Part shown: positions 56,029 through 64,000 of the stretch, in pieces
How positions within the stretch are numbered: the stretch's first letter is position 1
How the letters are laid out: every line of letters starts with the position of its first letter
Assembly (NCBI GenBank): GCA_958450365.1
Contig: CAUEEP010000899.1
Coordinates: forward strand, 310,001-374,000
Length of the DNA stretch: 64,000 bases
Reading direction: 5' to 3'
Source: Mesorhabditis belari
Lineage: Eukaryota; Nematoda; Chromadorea; Rhabditida; Rhabditidae
The notes under the pieces: generated by a model
What the model was told of the DNA's origin: nothing
Seen by the model: only the letters and a program-made list of their open reading frames with translations
Database searches by the model: none
Translations under genes and position numbers: made by a program

Positions 56029-57172
56029 TTACACAAAGTTAAGTTTTTTTAATCGATTTGTGAACGGATTGCTTTGTTGTAAAGAATTTTTAGACACCTC
56101 CGCCAGAAACAGCAAACTTTTATCAAAGAAACAACAAAATGAGTCAACAATGTGGACAAATGCAAAACCAGGTGTCTTATATGATTATTTATCTCAATTA
56201 TCAATCTAATAAACCTTTGTCAAATAGTAACACGTTAATTGCATGTGTTTTGGCTCTACTTCCCAAACGAATGGCCGGAAAATTCCAACACTTTCACCGT
56301 GAATCACCGGATAAGTTTTTGATATGCTCTTGAATTCTGCTAGGGTCCTTTTTGGATAAGTGCGTCTGTCGATAACATCGGGTTCACCTTCAATTTTTCT
56401 GGTTTTGTTTGCTCGATATTTGCACCAAATACATGGAAATTTAGAAGCATTTGAGAGACCAAACGACGAAGCAAGAAAAGAAAGATCGCCGCCGAGAAAG
56501 AAGGTGCACTTTAGAGAAGATAGCAATTGAAAAATATCCTTCACTTTTTGCAAGCTTTCGTTGTTGTCACTACCTTCCCAAACGGCCAAAATCAGTTGAT
56601 TGAAAAAAGATTGGGGCTTGTTTGCTCTATCTGGTAACATAAGAGTTATCTTTGTTGTCTCAAAGCCTTTATCTCCCAGAATCACGACTCTCTTCTTTTC
56701 ATGTTCGGGTACTTGATCAAGTCTATAACGCACAGATTCGAGCAAATTCTTTAGTCTGACAATTCCGTTATCGATGAAGTATTCCATATGCGTCCCAAGA
56801 GTGTTCTTAATTTTTTGCATCTGATATTCGGTGGACAGAGTTTTCGTTGAGCTGATGTAAATTCTGTGGGCATCACGAGAGATTTTTGATTTCGATAAAA
56901 GTGCAAGTGATTGGAGTGGAGACAATATGTGGTCTCGTTTGTTTGTCGAATCAAAAAATTTGCGATACTTCTTTCGAATCATCCTTGCTTTACGACGAGC
57001 AATCGTTACATTTTGCTTTCTCTGGCGATGTTTTGCAATCCTTTTACGCGACAACTTTTTCATCTTCTTGCTTAACATTTTTCTCTCGCTCACTTGGATA
57101 TTATTTGGCAAATCCGTTCTCTTCTTCCATCGCAAGACAGCAGCTTTTTGTGTTTTTTCTTTCCCGCCATAC
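56029..57172 (-). CDS. RAG1/Transib core-like transposase, truncated
   Basis: Exon 57172-56215 follows an acceptor (CTTCTTTTAG) and starts in YGGKEKTQKAAVLRWKKRTD; an upstream exon is missing or lies beyond the pogo insertion. After a basic helical region it reads RVVILGDKGFETTKITLMLP, FFNQLILAVWEGSDNNESLQ, LSSLKCTFFLGGDLSFLASS, FGLSNASKFPCIWCKYRANK and VIHGESVGIFRPFVWEV. In RAG1, catalytic Asp708 is followed 19 residues later by the zinc ligands Cys727-x2-Cys730; here GGD is followed by CIWC at +18. GDKGFE could supply the first Asp. A possible second exon (56175-56029) joins in phase but adds no recognisable His pair or Glu, so the C-terminal catalytic part is absent. Homology is my pattern reading, not a search result. 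Confidence 0.55.
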
Positions 57173-57442
57173 CTAAAAGAAGCATTTGATCAGAAGTTAG
57201 TTATAAAGTTTGACAAAAACAAACAAAGTTTGACTTCTTATTTCAAAAACGAGCATACCGTATCTAATAAAAGCCCCCCCTCTAATAAACCCCCCCCTAG
57301 AGGGGTATCGAAAAAATAAACGCCCCCCCCAAGTACGAAAATTTACAAACTACATAGGAATAGCAACTTTTTTTTGATAATTTTTTGGTTTCTCTTTTAA
57401 AATTTCTAAGTAATCATTTTTACGTTTTGTTGATTTGCCGTA

Positions 57443-57667
57443 TACTTTTGAAGTACCGCCCCCAAGTGTCCCCAAAAAGTTTCCCCAAAGTGTCCCCATA
57501 TGGGAACTCTTTTTGATACTGAAATGCTTCGTTTTCTTTTTCTCTCTAAAGCTTTTTTAAAATTCTGTTACAGACGAAATTTTTTAAACTCTCCATATTA
57601 GATTTTCTCTTTGGGGACAGTTTGGGGAAACTTTTTGGGGACACTTGGGGGCGGTACTTCAAAAGTA
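57443..57667. mobile_element. 225-bp MITE nested in the pogo element
   Basis: Near-perfect 50-60 bp TIRs: TACTTTTGAAGTACCGCCCC ... GTTTCCCC at the left and the complement GGGGAAAC ... GGGGCGGTACTTCAAAAGTA at the right, flanked by TA. It ends 37 bp before the transposase ATG, so it forms most of the 5' leader. Confidence 0.9.
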
Positions 57668-57703
57668 TAAATTGTTGAAATAATTTTTTTTTAGTTGGAC
57701 TTC

Positions 57704-59218
57704 ATGGATGTACTCGCCGATTTTCGAAATCTTCATGAAGATGAAATGGAAGGATTCTGCGAAGTGGGTCGGGAACATTTCGACAAACGATCCGATTCAC
57801 GTGAAAGTTTGAACGACCCCGCCGACGACAATCCAATCCACAACGAAACAACGATTGGAAAACGACCGAGAAGAACATTGGACGCGAAGACGAAACTCGA
57901 GGTTGCTAAGATGGCGAGAGATGTTTCCATTCACTCGGCGGCGAAATTCTACATCGATCGCAAAGTGGTCAAGCGATGCCTGAAAAAGAAAGAAGAGCTG
58001 GAAGAGCTTCATGGGAAAAGGAAACGATTGGATGGAGGAGGCCGCCACCTGAATTCGGCTGATGTCGACGAAGCTTTGGCAATTTGGGTGCGGAAACAAC
58101 GGGCTGAAAAAAAGAGGGTCACTCGTCGGATACTCTTCAACGAAGCGGCTAAACGTTTTAAGGAAGTCGGTGTACCTTTCATTGGAAGCAACGGCTGGAT
58201 GGAGAAGTTCTTGGAACGGCACAATTTTTCGCTTCGCATTCCTACAACGACCACCCAGAAGCTACCGGCAGATTTTGAGAAGGTCCTCGTCAATTATTTC
58301 CTCAATCTTGGACAAAAATTGGCTGAAAACAACTACAAATATGTGTTTGCGGCCGACGAGATTGCTGTCTGGCTCGATCACTCAGCGAACAAGTGCATTG
58401 ATTCGATCGGAGCGAAAGAAGTTGAAGTGCTCACAAGAGGTTACGAAAAACTCAACGTTACGGTGATGCTTACTGCCAGAGCTGATGGCTTTAAGATGAA
58501 ACCGTTTGTTGTGTTACCACAAAAAAGAATGGATAAGAAAGTTGAAGAAAAGTTTCGCAAACGATTAATCCTTTATTGGAGTGGTAAAGAGCAAAAATGC
58601 TTCGATAACTCAATCACAACTGATTATTTGGAAAGGACCTTTTGGGGGATTGGGTTCTTTGACAAAAAGGAACGCTCTTTACTAGTATGGGATCAACACA
58701 CGGCCCATCGAAGCGAATCAACGATGAAATCTTTGACAAAACTAAAGCTAGACTGCTTTTTTGTACCTGGAGGCACGACTAAATTTGTTCAATGTGCAGA
58801 TGTTTCCTGGAATGCTCCCTTTAAAAAATATATTCGACATCAATATGAAGATTGGATCCTATCAACGGCACCCGAATTGACGAAATCGAAAGCTGATGGA
58901 TCTGGTGGTGGTAACCCCAAACCTCCTGCAATGGATGTTTATCTGGAATGGATTGCTTCATCTTGGGAAAAACTATCTTCAGAAATGATTGCCGAGTCAT
59001 TTAAAATCTGCGGAATAGGAATTGATCAGGATGGAAAAGAAGATCATCTTATTCACTGCTTCCGCTCAGATGGCCCGATACCTTCCGGATTTAAAGCAAT
59101 TCAGAGTGCCCAATTGGATAAGGAAATCGATAAAATTTTAGTCCCAAGCATCGAATCAGCAAATTTTCGTGAGCCTAGACAAGAGGCTGAATACGATTCT
59201 GATACATCAATTGCTTGA
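57704..59218 (+). CDS. Pogo/Tigger-like transposase, full length
   Basis: The intact frame has its first ATG at 57704 (a TTG lies 9 nt upstream), giving 504 residues. N-terminal pogo-like HTH with RPRRTLDAKTKLEVAKMARD and a GGGRHLNSADVDEALAIWVR linker, then a CENP-B-type second HTH (ITRRI-like RVTRRILFNEAAKRFKEVG; GSNGWMEKFLERHNFSLR). DDE/D domain: first Asp in KYVFAADEIAVWLD, second in LLVWDQHTAHRS, third in KFVQCADVSWNAPFKKYIR. An acidic C-tail ends EAEYDSDTSIA. The length is typical of Tigger/pogo proteins and no stop or shift is seen, so the element could be active and might mobilise the deleted copy at 37443-38782. An intron acceptor (TTTTTTTTAG, 57694) just upstream hints at a spliced leader exon. 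Confidence 0.9.
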   Translation: MDVLADFRNLHEDEMEGFCEVGREHFDKRSDSRESLNDPADDNPIHNETTIGKRPRRTLDAKTKLEVAKMARDVSIHSAAKFYIDRKVVKRCLKKKEELEELHGKRKRLDGGGRHLNSADVDEALAIWVRKQRAEKKRVTRRILFNEAAKRFKEVGVPFIGSNGWMEKFLERHNFSLRIPTTTTQKLPADFEKVLVNYFLNLGQKLAENNYKYVFAADEIAVWLDHSANKCIDSIGAKEVEVLTRGYEKLNVTVMLTARADGFKMKPFVVLPQKRMDKKVEEKFRKRLILYWSGKEQKCFDNSITTDYLERTFWGIGFFDKKERSLLVWDQHTAHRSESTMKSLTKLKLDCFFVPGGTTKFVQCADVSWNAPFKKYIRHQYEDWILSTAPELTKSKADGSGGGNPKPPAMDVYLEWIASSWEKLSSEMIAESFKICGIGIDQDGKEDHLIHCFRSDGPIPSGFKAIQSAQLDKEIDKILVPSIESANFREPRQEAEYDSDTSIA

Positions 59219-60137
59219 AATGCTGTTTTTCTTACATTCTTAGTTTCTGTTAATTTTTGTTGTTGAAATAAATAAATAATTCGATAAAAGTGACTTATGA
59301 TCTCGAATGCTTTATTTGCACTACTCTTTTTTTATCGTTGAATCAACGTCAATTATGTGTCTAAGTACGCCTGCAGAGGGCTATCGAAAAATAAAAGCCC
59401 CGCCTCTAATAAACGCCCCCCCCCCCCCCCCCTTGAGGGGTATCGAAAAAATAAACGCCCCGGGGCTTTTAATAGAGTAAATACGGTATCATAAAACGAG
59501 ACGTTGAGGGCATCCAGGGGTACGGTAATTGAAGCGTGTTTGGGAAAACAGGGCCCTATTTCTGAGTAGGACAAGAAAAAAAGCTATAATTTTGCGCCGA
59601 ATGATTATTTTTAATTACTTTTTGAACTAAAATGCTTAGAAAGGATCGTGAAATAAAAATTATTAGACGAAATTTTTTTGTTAATGAACTTTTTTTGAGA
59701 ATCAGACCTCCAAACTTTACCCTTGTTTTTGGAAAATAGGTGAACTTTCTACTTCAGAAACCTTGGGTTTTAAAAATAATTTGTTAGATTTTAAAAGCTA
59801 AAAAGATTTTTTAAATGTCTTCTTTTAAATAAAAACCAAACGAGGTCTGATTGCCCAATAGAAGTTTTTTTTCATGAACTTGAAAATAACAATTTTTGAC
59901 TTTTTAAACTTTTCAAAAAAAGCTGATTTTTCAAAAATTTGTCGAACGGATTTCAAAATCGTTATCATTTTTGGAATCAGCACAAATTTTTGCGTCGAAT
60001 GGTATATATTAGAAGAAATTTCATCAGAAAACACATTTTAACATTGTTCCGCGCGGATGTGTGTTGGACTTTGCGCAGAGGTGAATGAATAAATCTGGTT
60101 CATATCATGAAATATTTCACGTTAACTTTGAAAAGAC

Positions 60138-60143
60138 TTTATT
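60138..60143 (-). promoter_or_regulatory. AATAAA polyadenylation signal of kinase D
   Basis: Minus-strand AATAAA about 140 nt past the stop at 60283. It overlaps the 3' flank of the plus-strand kinase fragment, which has its own AATAAA at 60088-60093. Confidence 0.45.
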
Positions 60144-60282
60144 AGGAACTTTGTTTTCGATTCCTTGTGATCGAACGCTTTCTCGCGATCATTTCATCAT
60201 TGATGAGCATTCTCGGTCTTCTCATCGATTTGCTTGTAGTCATTTCTGTCAGTGTCGTGTCTTCATTAAGGTTCATTCTTAC

Positions 60283-63200
60283 TCACAGCTCCAACGTTAA
60301 ATAATTTCCGGCGTTCTTGGGGTTCACCTCCTTTTGCAAAGAGCTGACAATTTGTGTGAATGTCGGTCTCGTGTGAGCTTCGATCCCCCAGCAGTCCAGC
60401 ATCAAATCGGCGCTAAAATAGCAGTCGAAATTCTTGGAAACGAACATATAGTGGATGATCGATAATCGAGTTAACAAATCGGGAAAATTGTTTGCTAATT
60501 GAAAGCCATGATAATGTGGTAGTCTCCGTTGGGACCAGAAATTTTAAGGTGCGCTAAAATCACGGAAACATCTTTTCAGCAGATTTCATGCCAAACGTCG
60601 CAATCAATTCAAAAGCCTAAGTGTTATATAGAGAATTGAAGCCTGAATTCTTGTCTACATTTCTGTACCAAAAGATCTTTGATTGGAGTTTTATAGTCCA
60701 TTTTTCAGACCCTCAAATGACCTAGCCTCCAGCACGCTTCCATTTCTAGCTGTTTTCTAACTTTGGATGCGATTTTGGTAAAATTTGAATTGAGTTTTTG
60801 AATTGATGAATTGATTGCGACCTTTGGCATGCAATCTGCTGAAAAGGTGTTTCCGTACATTTGATACACTCTGTAAATTTGTTAAATGAGCAGTTTGAAG
60901 TAAGCATGTTTTAACAGGGACCTTAACACCTTTTAATTCTGGTCAAGTTGAAATGATTCTTTAAAAGACTAATTAGGCGTTTCTTTTTTTTCAAAAAACT
61001 CACAAAAATTTCGGCGTTCCCGGTGGTGGTGCAAGTCGGTGGCCGCGGAGCAGCGTCTGGAGGAGGTCAATCGACGGGATCTCCGAGTAGGGTTCCTCTC
61101 CCAACGAGTACATCTCCCACATCAAAACACCGTATGACCAACTGATAAGGGAAAGGATGTGGTCATAGGATGTGGTCAAATGAGATGAGCCATAGATCAT
61201 TCGACGCAGGGTTTCACACTGATTCCGAATCTCCCTTTCGTTTTTTAAGAAATAGCTTTCTATAAAAAGTTATAAGTGTGTTAAGTTTTAGCGTAAAAAT
61301 GCGTAAATTTGGGGCCAAATAGGAGTGCGACATCAAAAATCTAAGAATATCATCTTCAACTTGAGTGCGATCTGATGGAAGAAAAATGATAAAAGATTGG
61401 TCGGCAGAGACTCTTTTTGACGACTGTATAACTTTTTATAGAAAGTGCTTTCGCAAAAAACGAAAAACAAATTGGGAATCAGAGTGCAAGAAATTCTGCG
61501 TCGAATGGTCTATGGCTGATCTCATTTGGCCACATCCTACTGTTGCCTTTCCCTTGTGAGAGAAATTTAAGGTGAGATTGTTTAGCTTTCACTCACATAT
61601 CAGATTTCTCGGTAAAAATCTGTAGATCCATCGCCTCGGGCGCCGTCCATTTGATGGGGAATTGTCCCTGGACGGATTGGTAAAACAAGCGATCCCCATA
61701 AGATCGACTCAGTCCGAAGTCACAAAGCTGTGAATGAATAGAGATTAAGGTCAACTTTATTGACTTTAAATAGAGTTACTACGTGAAACTCAAAAGCCGG
61801 CTTTCCAAGAGCCTTCGAAAAGTCAATCCTAACGACGCTGAATACCGTTTTTACCCTAATCGTACTGACATGACACTGACAAAAAAATGATGAGGCCTCG
61901 CCCTTTCACCTGAGCGATAAAAAGTTGCAGTGATTTGCGAGTTTTCAACTAAATCTCTGAAACTTTGCCATAACATGCCAATGCATATTCCACTTTGGAA
62001 ACAAACCAAATTGAATTTCATTCACTCATCGCGAATAAAAGCGAAAAACTGCAAAATAGATTGATGCGTAAATCAATTTGATTTATTTCCAAAGTTGTGT
62101 CGATGGAATATGCAGCTTATGGCAAAGTATCCGAGATGTTTTTAGAAAACTCGCAAATCACTGCAACTTTTTATCGCTCAGGTGAAAGGGCGAAGCCTCA
62201 TCATTTTTTTGTTACAACCATTAGAGAAAATACGTTAGATTAACTTTGACTCTACCAACTTTGGCCACTTTGTTGATGGTGAGAAGAATATTTCTGGCGG
62301 CCACGTCTCGATGAACGATTTCTTTGGAGGAGAGGAATTGCGAAAAAAAATCGAGATTTTAAAAAAAACTAATCTTTTAAATATAATAATCTTATGAATG
62401 TGCCCCTATGTGTTTTTTACCAAAGCGCTCGCCACTTGCCAAAGGATCGGCGCCAAATCGCGCTCGTGCAACACGAAATGGCTATTAATCTGAAAAAAGA
62501 GATTCTTTTGTTTTAATTTTTCCATCTCATACATGATTCTCGAATGAATTCAACTCCTTCAACAACGAGTACAAACTGCCGAGCTCACATAACTCGGTGA
62601 TAATCAACGGATTATCCGGCTTTGTCGAACAACCCAACAACGAGAGCAGATACGGATGATAGCCCACGGATTTCATCAAGGTAATCTCGTGGAGAATTTT
62701 TTCTCTTAAAGCTTTTTTTTGAGATTTCTAGGAAAAACTTGGGAGAATTCGATTCGTGGGCGTTAACAGGCGACCCAAGAAATTTGACGGCCAACTGCTT
62801 AACGGCCAGATCACTAGAAAACCAAAGAGAAATTGTGTTCGGAATACAAGAACACAACCCGGAGGAGTCGGAAAAGATTCTGGATCGAGTGCTGTAGTTT
62901 TTATCTGACTAGTAAAAAAACAACCCGTGCACAAAGGTTTCAAATATCTCCGCTCACCGAGAGCAAGTAGTCTTATTGCCAGACAACTAATAGTCACAAT
63001 CTTTTCACTTGGTTGGATAGAGCTTTTCAAATCCTATCCGATGGCGAAAAGAACTCCTTAACACTAGAGCGTATTTTGCGAAACTTTGGACCCTTTGGAA
63101 AAGGGATTAACATGAATAGCCAAATCACAGAAAAAGAGATTCTTTTGTTTTAAGTTAACTTAGCACATGAGGGCTTAAAAGAATCTAGAATTTGAAGCCG

Positions 63201-64000
63201 GCTGTAAATTTAGACCAACAAACTCCATTATTTTCATTTATTTTCAAAGTTTGAATATTTTATTTTTAGTTTCTAGTTTCTAATAGTTCTCCATAAATGT
63301 ATACTCTATAGTTTTTGGTCAGAATTCCCTCTGGAATTGTTTTGAGGCTTCAAAAATTATTGGTCACCTTAGAAAAACGCGATCTTGCTTATCCAATTCC
63401 CACCCCATATCCAAAGCAATGTGCCAGACACCGTTTTTTCCTACGAGCGATACGAAAAAAACACACCACGTAAAAGCCCCGATAAAACTAACATCGGATT
63501 CGGAAAGAAGACCCGAAATTACAGGAAATTTGAGCTCATTTGGTTCAGCCATTCACGAGAAACATCCGTGACTCAGCATTGCGTCATGCCGTCGTCTATG
63601 TGTTAAAAAGTTGATTTTAAGGGGGTTCATACATGATTTTTTGCTTATCATCTCGAAAAATGAACAAAAATGAACAAAATGAGCTCACCTCTCCTTCTCG
63701 ACAGCGGGTACTTTGACGGCCACCGTGTATCCGATCGATGATGGCGGAAAGAGAGTCTAAAAAGCGATAGTCCTTCAATCAGTTCCTTTTTTTCATTTCA
63801 CCGTCAGCATCGGGTTAACGAGAGTGCATGGGAGTTTCCCGTGAAAGATCCCACTGAAGACATCGGAGGAGATCCCACTGCCAATCCTTTCTCCCAACAC
63901 CAACAGCGGAACAAAGATCTCCCAATCGTCTCTGATCTCCGCCTTTTTTATGGCATTTAGTTGTGGGAATTGCAAGAGCTCTTGCAGGAAGTGCTTCTTT
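60283..64000 (-). CDS. Tyrosine kinase D (divergent receptor-kinase paralogue), 5' end outside window
   Basis: Exons in view: 64000-63802, 63756-63689, 62704-62533, 62489-62421, 62340-62260, 61727-61597, 61141-61004, 60412-60283. Sizes of the catalytic exons match the other kinases here (172, 81, 138 nt). Motifs: WEIFVPLLVLGERIGSGISS, YTVAVKVPA, EITLMKSVGYHPYLLSLLGC, EIVHRDVAARNILL, LCDFGLSRSYG, FPIKWTAPEAMDLQIFTEKS, WSYGVLMWEMYSLGEEPY, CWGIEAHTRPTFTQIV. All catalytic residues are present, so it is predicted active. The exon at 62340 is preceded by TTTTTTCG rather than an AG acceptor, so it may be mis-spliced or use another site. Any extracellular and membrane parts lie outside the window. 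Three introns contain foldback or dispersed repeats. Confidence 0.8.
61166..61546. repeat. Inverted repeat in kinase D intron
   Basis: About 115-130 bp at 61166-61290 (GGTCAAATGAGATGAGCCAT ... TTTCTATAAAAAGTTATA) are mirrored at 61420-61546. The unit lies wholly between the exons ending at 61141 and starting at 61597. Confidence 0.75.
61876..62216. mobile_element. ~340-bp foldback MITE in kinase D intron
   Basis: TGACAAAAAAATGATGAGGC ... AAAAAGTTGCAGTGATTTGC at the left is mirrored by GCAAATCACTGCAACTTTTT ... GCCTCATCATTTTTTTGTTA at the right. Arms are about 130-140 bp with a short AT-rich loop and no ORF. Confidence 0.8.

Larger units (their letters stand above)
57258..59486 (+). mobile_element. 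Complete pogo/Tigger-like transposon, TA duplication
   Basis: Ends CCGTATCTAATAAAAGCCCC and GGGGCTTTTAATAGAGTAAATACGG (minus-strand complement), flanked by TA. Inserted in the putative upstream region of the transposase gene of the outer element. It contains one transposase gene, C-rich runs (57276-57330; about 18 C at 59416-59433) and an internal MITE. Tip and TA duplication are shared with the deleted element at 37443-38782. Confidence 0.85.
55438..60061 (-). mobile_element. Candidate RAG1/Transib-type DNA transposon, with nested pogo element
   Basis: The outer ends are inverted repeats of about 0.5 kb: CACATCCGCGCGAAAGTGCG (from 55439) and CACATCCGCGCGGAACAATG (minus, from 60061). Both share GTTTTCTGATGAAA, ACCATTCGA, TTTATTTCACGATCCTTTCT and CGCTTCAATTACCGTACCCC. 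The insertion is flanked by TGTTG (55433-55437 and 60062-60066). Paralogous 3' flanks near 25545 and 43560 read AACTGTTGTACTTTG uninterrupted, supporting a 5-bp duplication (one extra C lies at the left edge). Without the 2.23-kb pogo insertion it is about 2.4 kb. CAC-starting ends and a 5-bp duplication are Transib hallmarks, and the encoded protein fits. CMC-type elements also start with CAC and are the main alternative. Confidence 0.7.

Noticed and set aside
57797..58222. 141-codon minus-strand frame
   Set aside because: Shadow of the pogo transposase coding region.

Overview
The window is eukaryotic and almost certainly from a nematode (Rhabditida-like). Introns are tiny (often 35-60 bp), exon phases are regular, and there is a nematode-type chemoreceptor fragment, a kinase family resembling nematode-expanded receptor kinases, and a dense load of Tc1/mariner, pogo, Merlin-like, BEL/Pao and CR1-like elements. 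The species is not identifiable from sequence alone.

Layout. 0-5.1 kb: decayed transposases and a minus-strand chemoreceptor fragment. 5.2-14.6 kb: a tandem cluster of RING/B-box (TRIM-like) genes. One copy (8294-10720) can be spliced through 11 in-phase exons, and its first residues come from a mariner transposase start. The cluster 3' end is rearranged into direct, inverted and direct copies. 15.4-24.3 kb and 32.5-41.1 kb: a large inverted duplication. Each arm carries a receptor pseudokinase gene (16156-23546 plus, 40475-32982 minus) in which HRD reads HRS and DFG reads NFS. Between the arms lies a 17-exon receptor tyrosine kinase (32129-25580 minus) with an intact catalytic core but one frameshift in the ectodomain. 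A direct duplicate (50140-44811 minus) is a pseudogene. A fourth, divergent kinase (D, 64000-60283 minus) keeps its catalytic motifs and runs off the window edge. 50.5-53.5 kb: a CR1/jockey-like LINE. 55.4-60.1 kb: a nested DNA transposon.

The main discovery candidate is the 4.6-kb element at 55438-60061. It has about 0.5-kb inverted repeats with CAC-starting tips and a 5-bp target duplication (TGTTG) supported by an unoccupied paralogous site. Its minus-strand ORF carries an arrangement I read as the RAG1/Transib catalytic region (GGD, then CxxC 18 residues later). A complete pogo-like element with its own 504-codon transposase is inserted in it, and a 225-bp MITE sits inside the pogo element.

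Because loci are duplicated, the window keeps its own record of unoccupied sites. Two 520-bp MITEs and a 1.34-kb deleted pogo element are each present in one duplicate and cleanly absent, with a single TA, from the other, so they inserted after the duplications. Exon models come from reading GT/AG (once GC/AG) junctions and reading-frame phase by eye. No alignment, HMM or transcript evidence was available.
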